In this document: in pieces, positions 24,445 through 33,442 of the stretch
How positions within the stretch are numbered: position 1 is the first letter of the stretch
How the letters are laid out: every line of letters starts with the position of its first letter
Assembly: GCA_001464455.1 (NCBI GenBank)
Contig: LNEI01000027.1
Location: 186,001 to 250,000 of the forward strand
Direction of reading: 5' to 3'
Source of the DNA: Acidobacteria bacterium Ga0077534
GTDB taxonomy: Bacteria; Acidobacteriota; Blastocatellia; Pyrinomonadales; Pyrinomonadaceae
DNA length: 64,000 nucleotides
Program-made: the position numbers and the translations under genes
Notes under the pieces: model-generated
Seen by the model: the letters and a program-made list of their open reading frames with translations, nothing else
Databases searched by the model: none
What the model was told of the DNA's origin: nothing

Positions 24445-25121
24445 TGATAGCATTTAGACTTTAAGACCAGTCGCGTTCCGTCCTGGGTCAGCGTCATCGA
24501 CGATCGCCCGATCGTGCCAGTCAACTTGTTCCCGTGGGCAGTGAATGCGATCTTGTCGTAATTTTTGCCACTTACCTCGGCGGGAACCAGGACTGGCTCG
24601 CCCATTTCGCCTTCGGCTATGGAGACAAGAGCAAACCAGCTACCGCCGCTATCGGTAACGTAAACTTCCGTTCCGCCGGTGTCTTCACCGTTGACGCCCC
24701 CCGCAACGTTGCTGAATGTCCGTGCGCACTGGCGTTTGAGAACTCGTTTTTTGTCGAAATAATCCATCGTCAGCCCGGTCGCCGTCACGGTGCCTTTAAA
24801 CTTGCGTTCGCCATTGTCGCCGGGCAGCGAAAACTCGATGGTCCGCATATCCTTGCCCGACATCTTTGCCTTGACCAAAACCGGGTCATTGATCGAACCG
24901 ATGGGAGCCTCGGTCACGAGAGCAAATGTGTCGTTCGCCGACTGCGTCAGATAGATCGAAATGCCGAAATAGTCGCCCGACTCCTTGCTGCTCATCTCGA
25001 TGCCGTTGTAATAGCCGGATGTGTAAAAAGGCTTGGGAGCCGCCTTGTTCTGCGCGGCCGCAGCGGTGGCGAGGATGGCAAATAAAGACAAGCAAATGGC
25101 AGATGTAAAAACTCGTTTCAT
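24441..25121 (-). CDS. Secreted protein with two related beta domains
   Basis: After a signal peptide (1-23, ends A-A-A-A-Q) the 226-residue protein shows two related halves. SANDTFALVTEAPIGSINDP with VKAKMSGKDMRTIEFSLPG in the first matches GGSWFALVSIAEGEMGEP with VPAEVSGKNYDKIAFTAHG in the second. Each half ends in a G-T-x-T/G hairpin. Two cysteines near 133 and 224 may form a disulfide. No family recognised. It is co-transcribed with the esterase. Confidence 0.75.
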   Translation of the reverse strand: MKRVFTSAICLSLFAILATAAAAQNKAAPKPFYTSGYYNGIEMSSKESGDYFGISIYLTQSANDTFALVTEAPIGSINDPVLVKAKMSGKDMRTIEFSLPGDNGERKFKGTVTATGLTMDYFDKKRVLKRQCARTFSNVAGGVNGEDTGGTEVYVTDSGGSWFALVSIAEGEMGEPVLVPAEVSGKNYDKIAFTAHGNKLTGTIGRSSMTLTQDGTRLVLKSKCYQ

Positions 25122-25132
25122 TGTATTTTCCT

Positions 25133-26377
25133 CTATTTCGTGCCGGCAACCGCGAGTAGGGCAAGCAAGACCCTCTGGGTTCCCCGATAACTGTCTGTCA
25201 TGTCAAAGCTCTCGCCGACCGAGTGCATTCCCTGCCATTTGCCACCGGTACCGATCGTTACCGAAGGAATACCAAACCTCATCGGCATTCCCGAATCGGT
25301 ACTGCTCGCGGTCAGGTTCGATCTGATGCCGAGGGCCTTATCAGCAACCAGGACCTTTTGAACGATCGGCGCGTCAGGAGCTTGCAGGCCGACCGGACGC
25401 TCGCCGATTAGCTGGATATCGACGGTCAACCTCGCGGCGTCCTTTCTCGCATCATTCTCTTCGTTCAGTGCTGTCTCGACCGCTTTTCTGAAGCTTGCGT
25501 CGAGTTTTGCGAGTTCGGCGGCGCTTATCGACCTGAGATCTACTTCCATCGAAGCCGTCTGCGCTATCGAGTTTACAGTCGTCCCGCCTTCGACCTTTCC
25601 GACATTATATGTAGTTCGCGGGTCTGAGGGAACCGAAAGTTTTGAAATGCTATCAATAGCCCGGCCCAGCGCGTGGATCGCACTCGGACGGCCAAATTCG
25701 AAATAGCTGTGACCGCCCGGCCCGCGAAAGGTAACGCGGTAACGATTGCTGCCGATCTCGCGTTGGACGACGTCGAAGCCCGAAGCGTCGAGCCCGATGA
25801 AGTTCGTAATTCCCCCTTTCAACTCTTCTTTTACAAGATGCCCGACACCCGCAAGATTCCCGAGCCCTTCTTCGGCAACATCCGCGACGAAGATGATGTT
25901 GTCGCGAGTCTGGATCTTTGCTTCTTTGAGAGCACGAATTACCGCAAGCATCACCGCGAGTCCGCGCGCGTCATCCCCGATCCCCGGCCCGGTAAGGATA
26001 CTGCCCTCGCGTTTGACCTTTACGTCGGTACCTTCGGGGAAGACAGTGTCGAGATGAGCGGCGATCACGAGCGTCTTTGTCGGATCGGAACCGGGCCGTT
26101 CGCCGATGACATTTCCGGCCGCATCGATCCGTACCTTTGCGAGGCCGAGTTCGCTGAAACGCTTACGATAATATTCCGCTCTCTTGCCTTCTTTGAACGT
26201 AGGTGCCGGAATCTCAGCCGTTCGGATCTGCTCCTCGATGGTCTCCGCCTCGACCGTCCTGATAAACTCAAGAGCCTTTCTAACCTTCGGCGAACGGACG
26301 ATCTCATCCGGCGACTGAGCAGCCGCCAAAGTGCAGATTGCTAAAACGGCGATAAGGGAAAAACACGCGATCTTCAT
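25133..26377 (-). CDS. Secreted M20-family zinc peptidase, PepT-like
   Basis: A signal peptide (1-20) precedes a 390-residue M20 metallopeptidase. Ligand and catalytic motifs appear in order: AAHLDTVF, GPGIGDDARG, ADVAEEGLG (general base Glu-Glu), GLDASGFD and GMHSVGESF. The dimerisation lid lies about 225-335 with GPGGHSYFEFG. Family members cut di- or tripeptides or acyl amino acids. Export to the periplasm suggests nutrient peptide breakdown, alongside the neighbouring esterase. Confidence 0.9.
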   Translation of the reverse strand: MKIACFSLIAVLAICTLAAAQSPDEIVRSPKVRKALEFIRTVEAETIEEQIRTAEIPAPTFKEGKRAEYYRKRFSELGLAKVRIDAAGNVIGERPGSDPTKTLVIAAHLDTVFPEGTDVKVKREGSILTGPGIGDDARGLAVMLAVIRALKEAKIQTRDNIIFVADVAEEGLGNLAGVGHLVKEELKGGITNFIGLDASGFDVVQREIGSNRYRVTFRGPGGHSYFEFGRPSAIHALGRAIDSISKLSVPSDPRTTYNVGKVEGGTTVNSIAQTASMEVDLRSISAAELAKLDASFRKAVETALNEENDARKDAARLTVDIQLIGERPVGLQAPDAPIVQKVLVADKALGIRSNLTASSTDSGMPMRFGIPSVTIGTGGKWQGMHSVGESFDMTDSYRGTQRVLLALLAVAGTK

Positions 26378-26421
26378 TAATGATCAATGTCCGCGGGTCT
26401 TGCCAAGCCCGCATTAAAGGT

Positions 26422-26784
26422 CTATTTTGCCAGCGGAACCATCTGTGACTTGAGGATCTTGCGGTCCCGGGTCAACAACGGGATTCCCTCGACGATGCTT
26501 GTTGCGGCGATGATCTCGTCGGCTGGGTCAGATTTGAAATCGAGCGATGTACTTTGTTGGGCGATCTGGACCGAGATCGGAATAACGGTTAGGTAACCCA
26601 TCACGCGGTGAAAGGCAACGCCGTCCAGGTCTAGTTCCAGTCGTCCGAGTTGGATGAGCTTAGCAAGTTCCCAGAGAACCATATCCGAGATCGCGAGCTG
26701 TTCACGCATGACGAGATCTGTTTCGCTGGCCGACAACTCCTCGTCAATAATCGCTACGAGGATGTGTGTATCAAGATTCAGCAT
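26422..26784 (-). CDS. vapC: PIN-domain toxin, VapC type
   Basis: A 120-residue PIN nuclease with LDTHILV (first acidic site), a Glu in VLWELAKLIQLGRLEL, DPADEIIAATSIVEG (second acidic site) and LLTRDRKI (third Asp). Such toxins cleave tRNA or rRNA and are neutralised by the upstream antitoxin, with which it overlaps by 14 bases in the usual antitoxin-first order. Confidence 0.9.
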   Translation of the reverse strand: MLNLDTHILVAIIDEELSASETDLVMREQLAISDMVLWELAKLIQLGRLELDLDGVAFHRVMGYLTVIPISVQIAQQSTSLDFKSDPADEIIAATSIVEGIPLLTRDRKILKSQMVPLAK

Positions 26785-27004
26785 CCCACTTAATACCTGT
26801 AGAGAAGATGTCGCCGTGTATCTTGATCTGCCCTTTCATCGAGCCGATGAGACCGGAGTTGTCGACCTCGCGGATCGGCATTACCTTCGCCACTGGCTTG
26901 CCTCGCTTTTCGACGATAATGCCATCAGCACCAAGATGGTCGAAGATGGACAGGCATTTCGCCTTGAACTCCGTTGCACTAATCGTTCGCGTCTTCGTTT
27001 TCAT
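26771..27004 (-). CDS. vapB: Phd/YefM-type antitoxin of the VapC pair
   Basis: The 77-residue protein begins RTISATEFKAKCLSIFDHL, then IIVEKRGKPVAKVMPI, the Phd/YefM DNA-binding core; the C-terminal 25 residues (GQIKIHGDIFSTG) form the toxin-binding tail. It represses its own operon by binding its promoter; a tandem 12-bp repeat is present there. The ATG lies six bases after a -10 box. Confidence 0.9.
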   Translation of the reverse strand: MKTKTRTISATEFKAKCLSIFDHLGADGIIVEKRGKPVAKVMPIREVDNSGLIGSMKGQIKIHGDIFSTGIKWDAES

Positions 27005-27009
27005 AACGA

Positions 27010-27040
27010 CATTTTAGCAGATGACCAGTCAGATGACCAG
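27010..27040 (-). promoter_or_regulatory. vapBC promoter with tandem 12-bp operator
   Basis: On the plus strand CAGATGACCAGT occurs twice without gap (27017-27028, 27029-27040). On the minus strand this gives a -35-like TGGTCA (27038-27033), 17 bases and TAAAAT (27015-27010). The repeats cover the -35 and spacer, suiting antitoxin autoregulation, and the start point falls at the ATG. Confidence 0.65.
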
Positions 27041-27053
27041 TTAAATTAACCAA

Positions 27054-27208
27054 CCTATTCCGGGATCCCGACTCGTTTGACCAATTCCTTAAATCGCGGG
27101 TCGTCTCGCACGAAGTCCCACCTTTTTGTGACCTTTAGTTCGACCAACAGCCTGTCACGCTCGTCATGCGCTTTGTTCAGATATTCGCTTGGCTTATCTT
27201 CGTCTCTA
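27054..27208 (-). pseudogene. Remnant of a TolB/TPR gene C terminus
   Basis: This frame has no start but reads YLNKAHDERDRLLVELKV and ends DPRFKELVKRVGIPE before TAG at 27056-27054. The end resembles that of the neighbouring gene (DPRYKDLLKRMGMPE). It is the leftover tail of another paralog, directly behind the intact copy and one frame away from it. Confidence 0.65.
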
Positions 27209-28942
27209 TTCCGGCATACCCATCCGTTTCAGCAAATCCTTGTAGCGCGGGTCAATTCGGATACTGTTCATTTGAGGATCGGCGGTTAGATAAAGCACGA
27301 GACTGTCCGACTTGTCGGCATAGGCACGTTCAAGCCATTTGAATGTTTGTTCGTTGTCACCTAAACCAGCGTAGGCGAGGGCAAAATAATACGGGGCGAC
27401 GTAGGCTGTTTTCGATTTGTCCAGCAAGTACTGGATGATTCTTTCAGCCTCTGTTTTGTTTCCGGTCACTCCATAGGCGTATGCGAGATTTGCCCAGTTC
27501 TCAGAATTATCGCTTTCGAGTTCGTGGGCCTTTTTGAAAGCAGTTAAAGCTTCCGATCTTTTACCGACTTGCAAATACGCTCGTCCTAAAAAGCTATGGG
27601 CGTAGAAATAGGCCGGATCGATATCGATAGCCGCTTGAAATCTCGCTATCGAGTCTTCCGTCTTGCCGGCGGCGAGCAGTGTCATGCCAAGATACCAATT
27701 GGCTTCAGCGGAAACCGGGTTAAGCTGCTGGCCCTTAGCTGCGGCGGCAATCGCTTCCTCGTTTCGCCCCATGTTCGCTAGGAACCAGGCGTAGTAGCCA
27801 TATGGACGATAGCCGTTCTGATCCAATTTGATGGCTTGCTTAAATGCACTTTCAGCGGTTACCCAATCCCATTCAACCCAGTGTGCGACCATTCCTCGCA
27901 GCTGTTGGGTCTCTGCCAAGTCTGCGTCGAGAGCAACGGCCTTTTCCACCGCATTCTTCGCCTTTGGGCCGGCCACCTTCGGTTCAGAGAACCAGTCCAT
28001 AGCCGTAAGCTGATTGAAGGCGATTCCGTTGTAAGCTAGGGCATAGTTAGGGTCGAGCCGAATGGCCTGTTCGAAATAGTCGTTGCCTTTCAAAAATCCT
28101 TCTTTGGTAAGCTTGGAAGTAAAGTAATTACCTTTCAAATAAAGCTGATAGGCCTCGTTGTTGTCGGTGTATTTCTTTGCCAGCTTTTGTTCGCTTTCGC
28201 CCGATAGTTTTAGCTGTAGTTTGCCCACGATCTCGGTGACGATCTCGCGTTGGGTGGTCAATAATTCCGACAGTTTCCGTTCATACTGCTCGCCCCACAG
28301 CGATTTGTTGGTGCGGGCATCCACGAGCTCGACCGTGATGTTCAGATTGTCGCCCCGCTTGGTAAGGCGTCCGGTCATTACCGCATCTACGCCAAGTTCG
28401 GACGCGATCTTCGCAACATCAGTCTCCTTCCCCTTGTAACGCATCACCGAACTCGTCGGGCTGACCCTCAGATCAGGAATCTGCGTCAGCCGAAAGATCA
28501 CCGATTCCGCCAAACCGTCGGACAAATAATCCGTGTCGGCATCCGAATTCCTATTCTCAAAAGGCATCACCGCGATGGAATTGATCGCCGCGGAACTAGG
28601 CGCTGAAAAGTATCGGTAGCCGAAGAATCCGCCAACGAGAACCAGAACCGCTACGACCAACGCCGCCAGCGACTTCGAACTTCGCCGAGCGGAAAAGCTC
28701 TGCTTTTCCTTCGAGTCAGAACCACCTGCGGTAGCGGGTGGCTGAAGAATCGCCGTTTTCACGTCCGTCTCGTCTGTAGGCCGCGTCAAACCGCCCGCTA
28801 CAACAGGCGGTACCGACAAGATCGCCGTCGCTGGCTCATCGGGCGACGGCACCGAACCTTGCACAAGCGCGTTTCCATCCTCGAGACAATAAAGCAGCGT
28901 ATCGTCGTAATAATCCCGTCTACATTCAGGGCATCGTTTCAT
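27206..28942 (-). CDS. Zinc-ribbon-like / TolB-FlgO-like / TPR protein, paralog 1
   Basis: The 578-residue protein opens with CPECRRDYYDDTLLYCL, a Cys motif typical of blastocatellial signalling proteins. A membrane helix follows near residues 89-110, then a FlgO/TolB-N-like domain (IAVMPFENRNSDADTDYLSD to SLWGEQYERKL), then about eight TPR units from residue 265. The layout resembles kinase- or adenylate-cyclase-linked TPR proteins, but no catalytic domain is present. Probable scaffold or sensor; function unknown. It overlaps the next gene by 4 bases. Confidence 0.75.
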   Translation of the reverse strand: MKRCPECRRDYYDDTLLYCLEDGNALVQGSVPSPDEPATAILSVPPVVAGGLTRPTDETDVKTAILQPPATAGGSDSKEKQSFSARRSSKSLAALVVAVLVLVGGFFGYRYFSAPSSAAINSIAVMPFENRNSDADTDYLSDGLAESVIFRLTQIPDLRVSPTSSVMRYKGKETDVAKIASELGVDAVMTGRLTKRGDNLNITVELVDARTNKSLWGEQYERKLSELLTTQREIVTEIVGKLQLKLSGESEQKLAKKYTDNNEAYQLYLKGNYFTSKLTKEGFLKGNDYFEQAIRLDPNYALAYNGIAFNQLTAMDWFSEPKVAGPKAKNAVEKAVALDADLAETQQLRGMVAHWVEWDWVTAESAFKQAIKLDQNGYRPYGYYAWFLANMGRNEEAIAAAAKGQQLNPVSAEANWYLGMTLLAAGKTEDSIARFQAAIDIDPAYFYAHSFLGRAYLQVGKRSEALTAFKKAHELESDNSENWANLAYAYGVTGNKTEAERIIQYLLDKSKTAYVAPYYFALAYAGLGDNEQTFKWLERAYADKSDSLVLYLTADPQMNSIRIDPRYKDLLKRMGMPE

Positions 28943-30531
28943 AGTTTTGCGAACTTAATGGTTCTCAATATCTCCTGGACTCGAGGATGTGACCGGATCG
29001 GGTCCATTACGGGGTTACGCAGAGTTTCGACAACGTAGTCTGAGCGTGCTTCATTTGTCCGCTCAAACCACTCCAATGCTTTTTCGTTATCGCCAAGGCC
29101 CAGATAAACTAGCACCATTGCGTGCGGCGCCACGAATTGTGACGACGAGAGGGCGAGAAATTCATCGAGGATAGCCTCGGCCTCGGCCCGCCTTCCGGCC
29201 CGTCCCAGAGCATGCGCTAGCGTGGCCCGGAAGACTTCGTTTCCCCCGGACAGTTCATCGGCTCGTTCCAGTGCAGCGATCGCTTCGTCGAACATTCCTT
29301 TCTCTCTCAGGCTTTGCCCAAGATTCCAGTGGGCAACTGAGAAGTCGGGTTCGAACTCGAGTATCTTGTGACACTGCTCTATTGCGTCATCAAAACGCCC
29401 TGCGTAGTAGTAGACCCACGCGACATCGGCGTTGACAATGGGTGACATCGGATCGAGATCTCTCGCTTTTCTTATTTCAGCAATCGCCCTATCTGAATCG
29501 CCTTGGATGGCGAGCAGCATTGCGTACCAATGATGGGCAGTCGCATAGTTTGGATTGAGCGAAATAGAGCGGAGATAATGCTGTTCAGCAGCTGCCAGAT
29601 CCCAATCGTAGTTCATTGTCGCCCACCCTAAAGCAGTGTGCGCGGTTGCAAGGGATGGGTCGATCTCCAGCGCGCGAGTCGCAGCGTCTTTTGCTTTTGG
29701 AAAAGCTTCACTCGGCTGGAGCACTGCGTAGTCGCCTGCACCGAGTAAATTGTACGAATCTGCCATTCCCGCCAATGCCGGTGCACAGTTGGGGTCAAAT
29801 TCCAGAGCGCGTTCGAAATAAGTAAGGCTTTTTTTGAGGTCCTCAACGCCGCGCTTGCTGAGGAGGTGGCGTCCCCTCAACACCTCGTTGTAGGCGTCAA
29901 GATTTGGTGGTTCCCGGTGTGGCAGCCTCAACAACTTAACCTTCAGGCTATCGACGATGGCTCCGGTGATCTCGTCCTGGATCGCAAAAATGTCATCCAT
30001 TTGGCGATCATAGCGTTCCGACCACAGGTGATATCCGTCGGCAGCATTGATGAGCTGAGCCGTTATCCGCAGTCTGTCGCCGGATCTCCTTACACTCCCT
30101 TCCAGGACAGTTCTTACCGCCAGCTTTTCCCCGATCTCGCTGATCCCGACGCTCTTCCCTTTGAAGGAAAAGGCTGACGTCCGCGCCGCGACCTTGAGAC
30201 CGTCGATCTTGGAAAGAGAGTTGAGCAGATCCTCCGCCAGGCCGTCGCAGAAATACTCGTTCTCGACGTCCGCACTAATATTTGTAAAGGGCAGTACGGC
30301 GATCGAATCGGAGCCGTTGATCGTCGATGCCGACGAATTGCGAAACATCTCGGTATTTGCCTCGCCCGAAACGACCCCCATCGCAAAGTCCGGCGACGGC
30401 AGTATCGCGGTCTTTGGTTCATGACCGGACGAAGCCGACGCCGGCCCTTCGAGCAGTGCATTTCCGTCATCCAGACAGTACAGCAGCGTATCGTCGTAAT
30501 AATCGCGTCTACATTCAGGGCATCGTTTCAT
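28939..30531 (-). CDS. Zinc-ribbon-like / TolB-FlgO-like / TPR protein, paralog 2
   Basis: The first 27 residues are nearly identical to paralog 1. The second domain (IAVLPFTNISADVENEYFCD, then GYHLWSERYDRQMDDIFAIQ) matches the FlgO/TolB-like type found in cyclase-linked proteins, and TPRs fill about residues 215-525. Unlike paralog 1 there is no membrane helix between the Cys motif and the TolB-like domain, so the two copies may work on different sides or one may be soluble. It is coupled to the downstream paralog by an ATGA overlap. Confidence 0.75.
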   Translation of the reverse strand: MKRCPECRRDYYDDTLLYCLDDGNALLEGPASASSGHEPKTAILPSPDFAMGVVSGEANTEMFRNSSASTINGSDSIAVLPFTNISADVENEYFCDGLAEDLLNSLSKIDGLKVAARTSAFSFKGKSVGISEIGEKLAVRTVLEGSVRRSGDRLRITAQLINAADGYHLWSERYDRQMDDIFAIQDEITGAIVDSLKVKLLRLPHREPPNLDAYNEVLRGRHLLSKRGVEDLKKSLTYFERALEFDPNCAPALAGMADSYNLLGAGDYAVLQPSEAFPKAKDAATRALEIDPSLATAHTALGWATMNYDWDLAAAEQHYLRSISLNPNYATAHHWYAMLLAIQGDSDRAIAEIRKARDLDPMSPIVNADVAWVYYYAGRFDDAIEQCHKILEFEPDFSVAHWNLGQSLREKGMFDEAIAALERADELSGGNEVFRATLAHALGRAGRRAEAEAILDEFLALSSSQFVAPHAMVLVYLGLGDNEKALEWFERTNEARSDYVVETLRNPVMDPIRSHPRVQEILRTIKFAKL

Positions 30532-31916
30532 TATTTTTTCTCTGCCCGGATCGCCCAGGGGCCCGGATTCATCGTCAGGCCAGCTACATTTCCGCCCGCT
30601 TCGTCAAAGCGGAGGCTTTCGCGGCCGGGCGATTCGATTAAGAACAAACCGTTTTCGGCGGGGGTTATTGCATAGGTTTTGTCTTTATCGAAATAGATTC
30701 GGCCGTTGCCCTCGAATTTGGCAGATAGTGAATCGGCCTGAAAACTTACGACAAGTTTTCCGCCGCCGTAGAACTCATAGTTGCCGGTGAATTTTTGCAG
30801 AGATCCCGGCCGCGGTCTAGCGGCTAACGGTTTCGCGCGTTCGGGAAGGGCGGGCACGCTGGCGAGGATGGCATCCCATGCGACTTCGGAAGCGATAACG
30901 CTGAGATCCGTCGGGCTGAGATTAGGGTTCTCGACCTCGTCCGTTGTGACCGCGTAGAGAATATCTCCGTCCTGTGATGTCGCGAATGGCTGGATCGCTC
31001 GTGCCATAGAACTATGGACTTGAGTCGCGAGACGCTGAAGAACCGCGAACGGCAGCTTTTGATTCGTAACAACGAGGGTGATCGTGGTATTCGGCATCGG
31101 CCCACCTGTCTCGGCCGCAGCCGGTTTGATCGGTGGAAAATTCTTAAGCTTATCGGCGATAGACGGGCAGTTTTGGCCGGGATCATTTCGTCCGCAACGC
31201 ACCGTCATCCCATTGCGACCAACTACCGAACCGAGAGCATTGACGACAGTAAACACGCCGATCTTTGTCGGTCCGACCGTACGAAATGCGCCGCCTTGGC
31301 CTGAATGTGCCCATCCGGCATAGTTCTCAGCACCCTCGCCCCGATGAAAGTAAACGCCCTGCATCGCGAAGCGGCCCGCACCGCGTGCTCCCAGCGGAAA
31401 CCAACCGGCCTCGGCGCTCCGTACCGCTGCCGCACCCAGCGTATCATCCGGCGTTACACGGCTGAATCGGCGCCCGCCGACATCAAAGATGATCGCCCCG
31501 ACGACGCCGGGAATGTAGTCGATCTCTGCAGCGCGCATTCTTTTTAGCTCGTTCGCAACCCCCGTCGCCGCCGACAGCCCATACCACGAGCCGCCCGAGA
31601 GAACCACCGCCTGCACCATCGGCCGTTCATAAGCGTTTTGCAGTATTTCCGCGTTAACCTCGCCCGGAGCTCCGCCGCGCATATCGACTGCACCTTTCGC
31701 TCCTTTTGGAAAATAGAAGACTGTCGTGCCGGTCGGCCCCTCGTCATATTCCGCAACGCCGACCCGCATATCAGGGAAATCGAATTTAAGACTAGAGCCT
31801 AGCTTGTCCGTCTTGGGGATCGGGACAGTTTTTGCGGTTGGCCCTTGTGAGTATGCAGTTACAACGGTAGTCACAATCAGCAGATTCGCAATCAGCAGCT
31901 GGAGTTTTGTTTTCAT
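30531..31916 (-). CDS. Secreted P1 (S58, DmpA-like) peptidase
   Basis: The start MKTKLQLLIANLLI begins a signal peptide (about 1-25); the open frame farther upstream contains debris of another gene. The body shows RVGVAEYDEGPTGTTVFYF, the motif VLSGGSWYGLSAATGV, a G-R-N-G segment (VVGRNGMTV) and NTTITLVVTN, where the self-cleavage nucleophile normally lies. Here it is Thr rather than Ser, as in many P1 relatives. Residues about 370-460 form an additional C-terminal beta domain. Aminopeptidase activity on D- or beta-peptides is possible. Confidence 0.85.
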   Translation of the reverse strand: MKTKLQLLIANLLIVTTVVTAYSQGPTAKTVPIPKTDKLGSSLKFDFPDMRVGVAEYDEGPTGTTVFYFPKGAKGAVDMRGGAPGEVNAEILQNAYERPMVQAVVLSGGSWYGLSAATGVANELKRMRAAEIDYIPGVVGAIIFDVGGRRFSRVTPDDTLGAAAVRSAEAGWFPLGARGAGRFAMQGVYFHRGEGAENYAGWAHSGQGGAFRTVGPTKIGVFTVVNALGSVVGRNGMTVRCGRNDPGQNCPSIADKLKNFPPIKPAAAETGGPMPNTTITLVVTNQKLPFAVLQRLATQVHSSMARAIQPFATSQDGDILYAVTTDEVENPNLSPTDLSVIASEVAWDAILASVPALPERAKPLAARPRPGSLQKFTGNYEFYGGGKLVVSFQADSLSAKFEGNGRIYFDKDKTYAITPAENGLFLIESPGRESLRFDEAGGNVAGLTMNPGPWAIRAEKK

Positions 31917-31957
31917 AAATTCAATTCTGCGCCTCGTCGGAACGGCCAGCAGGGAGA

Positions 31958-31999
31958 TCACATGCTGAGACCCCGCCGGCATTCAGGACATCGTCTCAT
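31958..31999 (-). pseudogene. Vestigial start of a third CPECRR gene
   Basis: ATG at 31999 opens a 13-codon frame, MRRCPECRRGLSM, ending at TGA 31960-31958. It reproduces the first nine residues of the two adjacent TPR paralogs (MKRCPECRR) and then breaks off. It lies just upstream of the P1 peptidase and supports repeated loss and gain of this gene family here. Confidence 0.6.
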
Positions 32000-32055
32000 T
32001 GGAATTCCTTATGGCGTTGAAAGCTTAGCTATTTTGCATCTTTTCTATCGCGCTA

Positions 32056-32826
32056 TCAAAGGTCGAATTCGGCGAGGACCGGGGCGTGGTCGCTGGGCTT
32101 TTGCCAGCCGCGGGGTTCTTTGTCGATCCAGCAGTCGGTGCAGGTTTCGGCAAGCTCGGGTGAGGCCCAGATGTGGTCGATGCGGAGGCCGCGGTCTTTT
32201 TCAAAATCGTGATGAAAATTGCTCCACCACGAATACTCGCGCTCGCTGCCGTTGATTTGGCGGTACAGGTCGATGAAGCCCCATTTCTTGAGTTCCATAA
32301 TGGCGTCGCGTTCGGGCTTTGAGAAGTGCATTTTTCTGTTCCACAACAGCGGGTTCCAAACGTCGAGTTCGTGCGGGGCGACGTTGATATCGCCGCATAG
32401 AACTAGGTCATTATCGGTTTCAAAACGCTCGTCGAAATACCTGCGAAGCCGCGCGATCCAGTCGAGCTTTCCGGCAAACTTTTCCGAGCCAAACTTCGTC
32501 CCGTGCGGAACGTACACATTTACGATGCGAACGCCGTCGATCGTCACAGCGATCATCCGCCGTGCGGCATCCTCATCACCGGGCAGATTTCTTTCAATAT
32601 CCGCGAGCGGCAGTTTTGAAACGATCGCGACGCCGTTATATCCGCGTTCGCCATGTGCCGCGAAGTACGGGTAGCCGATCTCGCGAAACTTTCGATGCGG
32701 AAACTTTTCGTCAACGCACTTGATCTCCTGCAAACACAAAACATCCGGCGAAGCCGTGTCACACCAACGCAAAACATGCCCGATGCGTGCGGTAATCGAA
32801 TTAACGTTCCACGTTGCGATCTTCAC
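32056..32826 (-). CDS. xth: Exodeoxyribonuclease III, copy 1
   Basis: AP endonuclease and 3'-5' exonuclease of base-excision repair. It contains KIATWNVNSI, CLQEIKC, the catalytic GERGYNGVAI region, VYVPHG, LCGDINVAPHELDV, WWSNF, LRIDHIWASP and the terminal SDHAPV, all in family order. Length 256 residues is standard. It overlaps the preceding gene by 4 bases. A second copy lies 1.6 kb upstream in the same strand block. Confidence 0.95.
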   Translation of the reverse strand: MKIATWNVNSITARIGHVLRWCDTASPDVLCLQEIKCVDEKFPHRKFREIGYPYFAAHGERGYNGVAIVSKLPLADIERNLPGDEDAARRMIAVTIDGVRIVNVYVPHGTKFGSEKFAGKLDWIARLRRYFDERFETDNDLVLCGDINVAPHELDVWNPLLWNRKMHFSKPERDAIMELKKWGFIDLYRQINGSEREYSWWSNFHHDFEKDRGLRIDHIWASPELAETCTDCWIDKEPRGWQKPSDHAPVLAEFDL

Positions 32827-33383
32827 CGGGCCCGTTTCAGTTCCAAGAGTTTTGAATATCCCTGCTTGAAAGCTTCAATATAAAGCGGAAGACTTTCGTT
32901 CGACTTTGGGCTTTGTGATTGCCTTCCAAGGTAAAGAAGCAGGTTGTGTTTTAGGACTCCGCTGACACGATAAGAGTAAAAACTTGCGTAAGCATCATCT
33001 GAGAACCTGAACGAGATGTCCTCGTCTCGCCCTTCCGCTGCTCTTACTAGTTTAACGAGATTTTCAAGATCACTAACAAGGAGCGGGATCTTTTCAAAGT
33101 CGACAGAAAAAGGGGGAATGTGAAGCGTATAGACCTTCAGTCGTGGAGTATTCTCGCGGTATGAACTTCTGACGAACATCCCTAATGAAGGGTCGCCCAC
33201 CGGATACTTAGTTGATATAACGACCCGCCCTGGTGTCTGCAGCATTCCTTCGTATTCACTTGGCAGGGGTTTTTCTTTCTTAATTTCAACCTGTCCTTGA
33301 ACTACAACGTATTCCTGTGCGTGCGATCCGGTGGGAATCAACGCAATTGTCAGGAGAGTTCCAAAAATCATTCTTTTGAGCAT
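32823..33383 (-). CDS. Secreted hypothetical protein, 186 aa
   Basis: The start MLKRMIFGTLLTIAL is fixed by GGAGG eight bases upstream. A signal peptide (1-22, ends S-H-A-Q) precedes a domain with VVVQGQVEIKKEKPLPSEY and YPVGDPSLGMFVRSSYRE, and a helical C terminus (YIEAFKQGYSKLLELKRA). Not recognised. It is translationally coupled to xth copy 1. Confidence 0.65.
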   Translation of the reverse strand: MLKRMIFGTLLTIALIPTGSHAQEYVVVQGQVEIKKEKPLPSEYEGMLQTPGRVVISTKYPVGDPSLGMFVRSSYRENTPRLKVYTLHIPPFSVDFEKIPLLVSDLENLVKLVRAAEGRDEDISFRFSDDAYASFYSYRVSGVLKHNLLLYLGRQSQSPKSNESLPLYIEAFKQGYSKLLELKRAR

Positions 33384-33442
33384 TTCTTTGTCCTCCAACT
33401 ATTGATTTATCTATGGATCGAAAGCAGAAAGTTGTCTCCGCC

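Noticed and set aside
25673-26344. A 223-codon plus-strand frame opposite the M20 peptidase
   Set aside because: Antisense shadow; the minus-strand gene has full M20 motifs.
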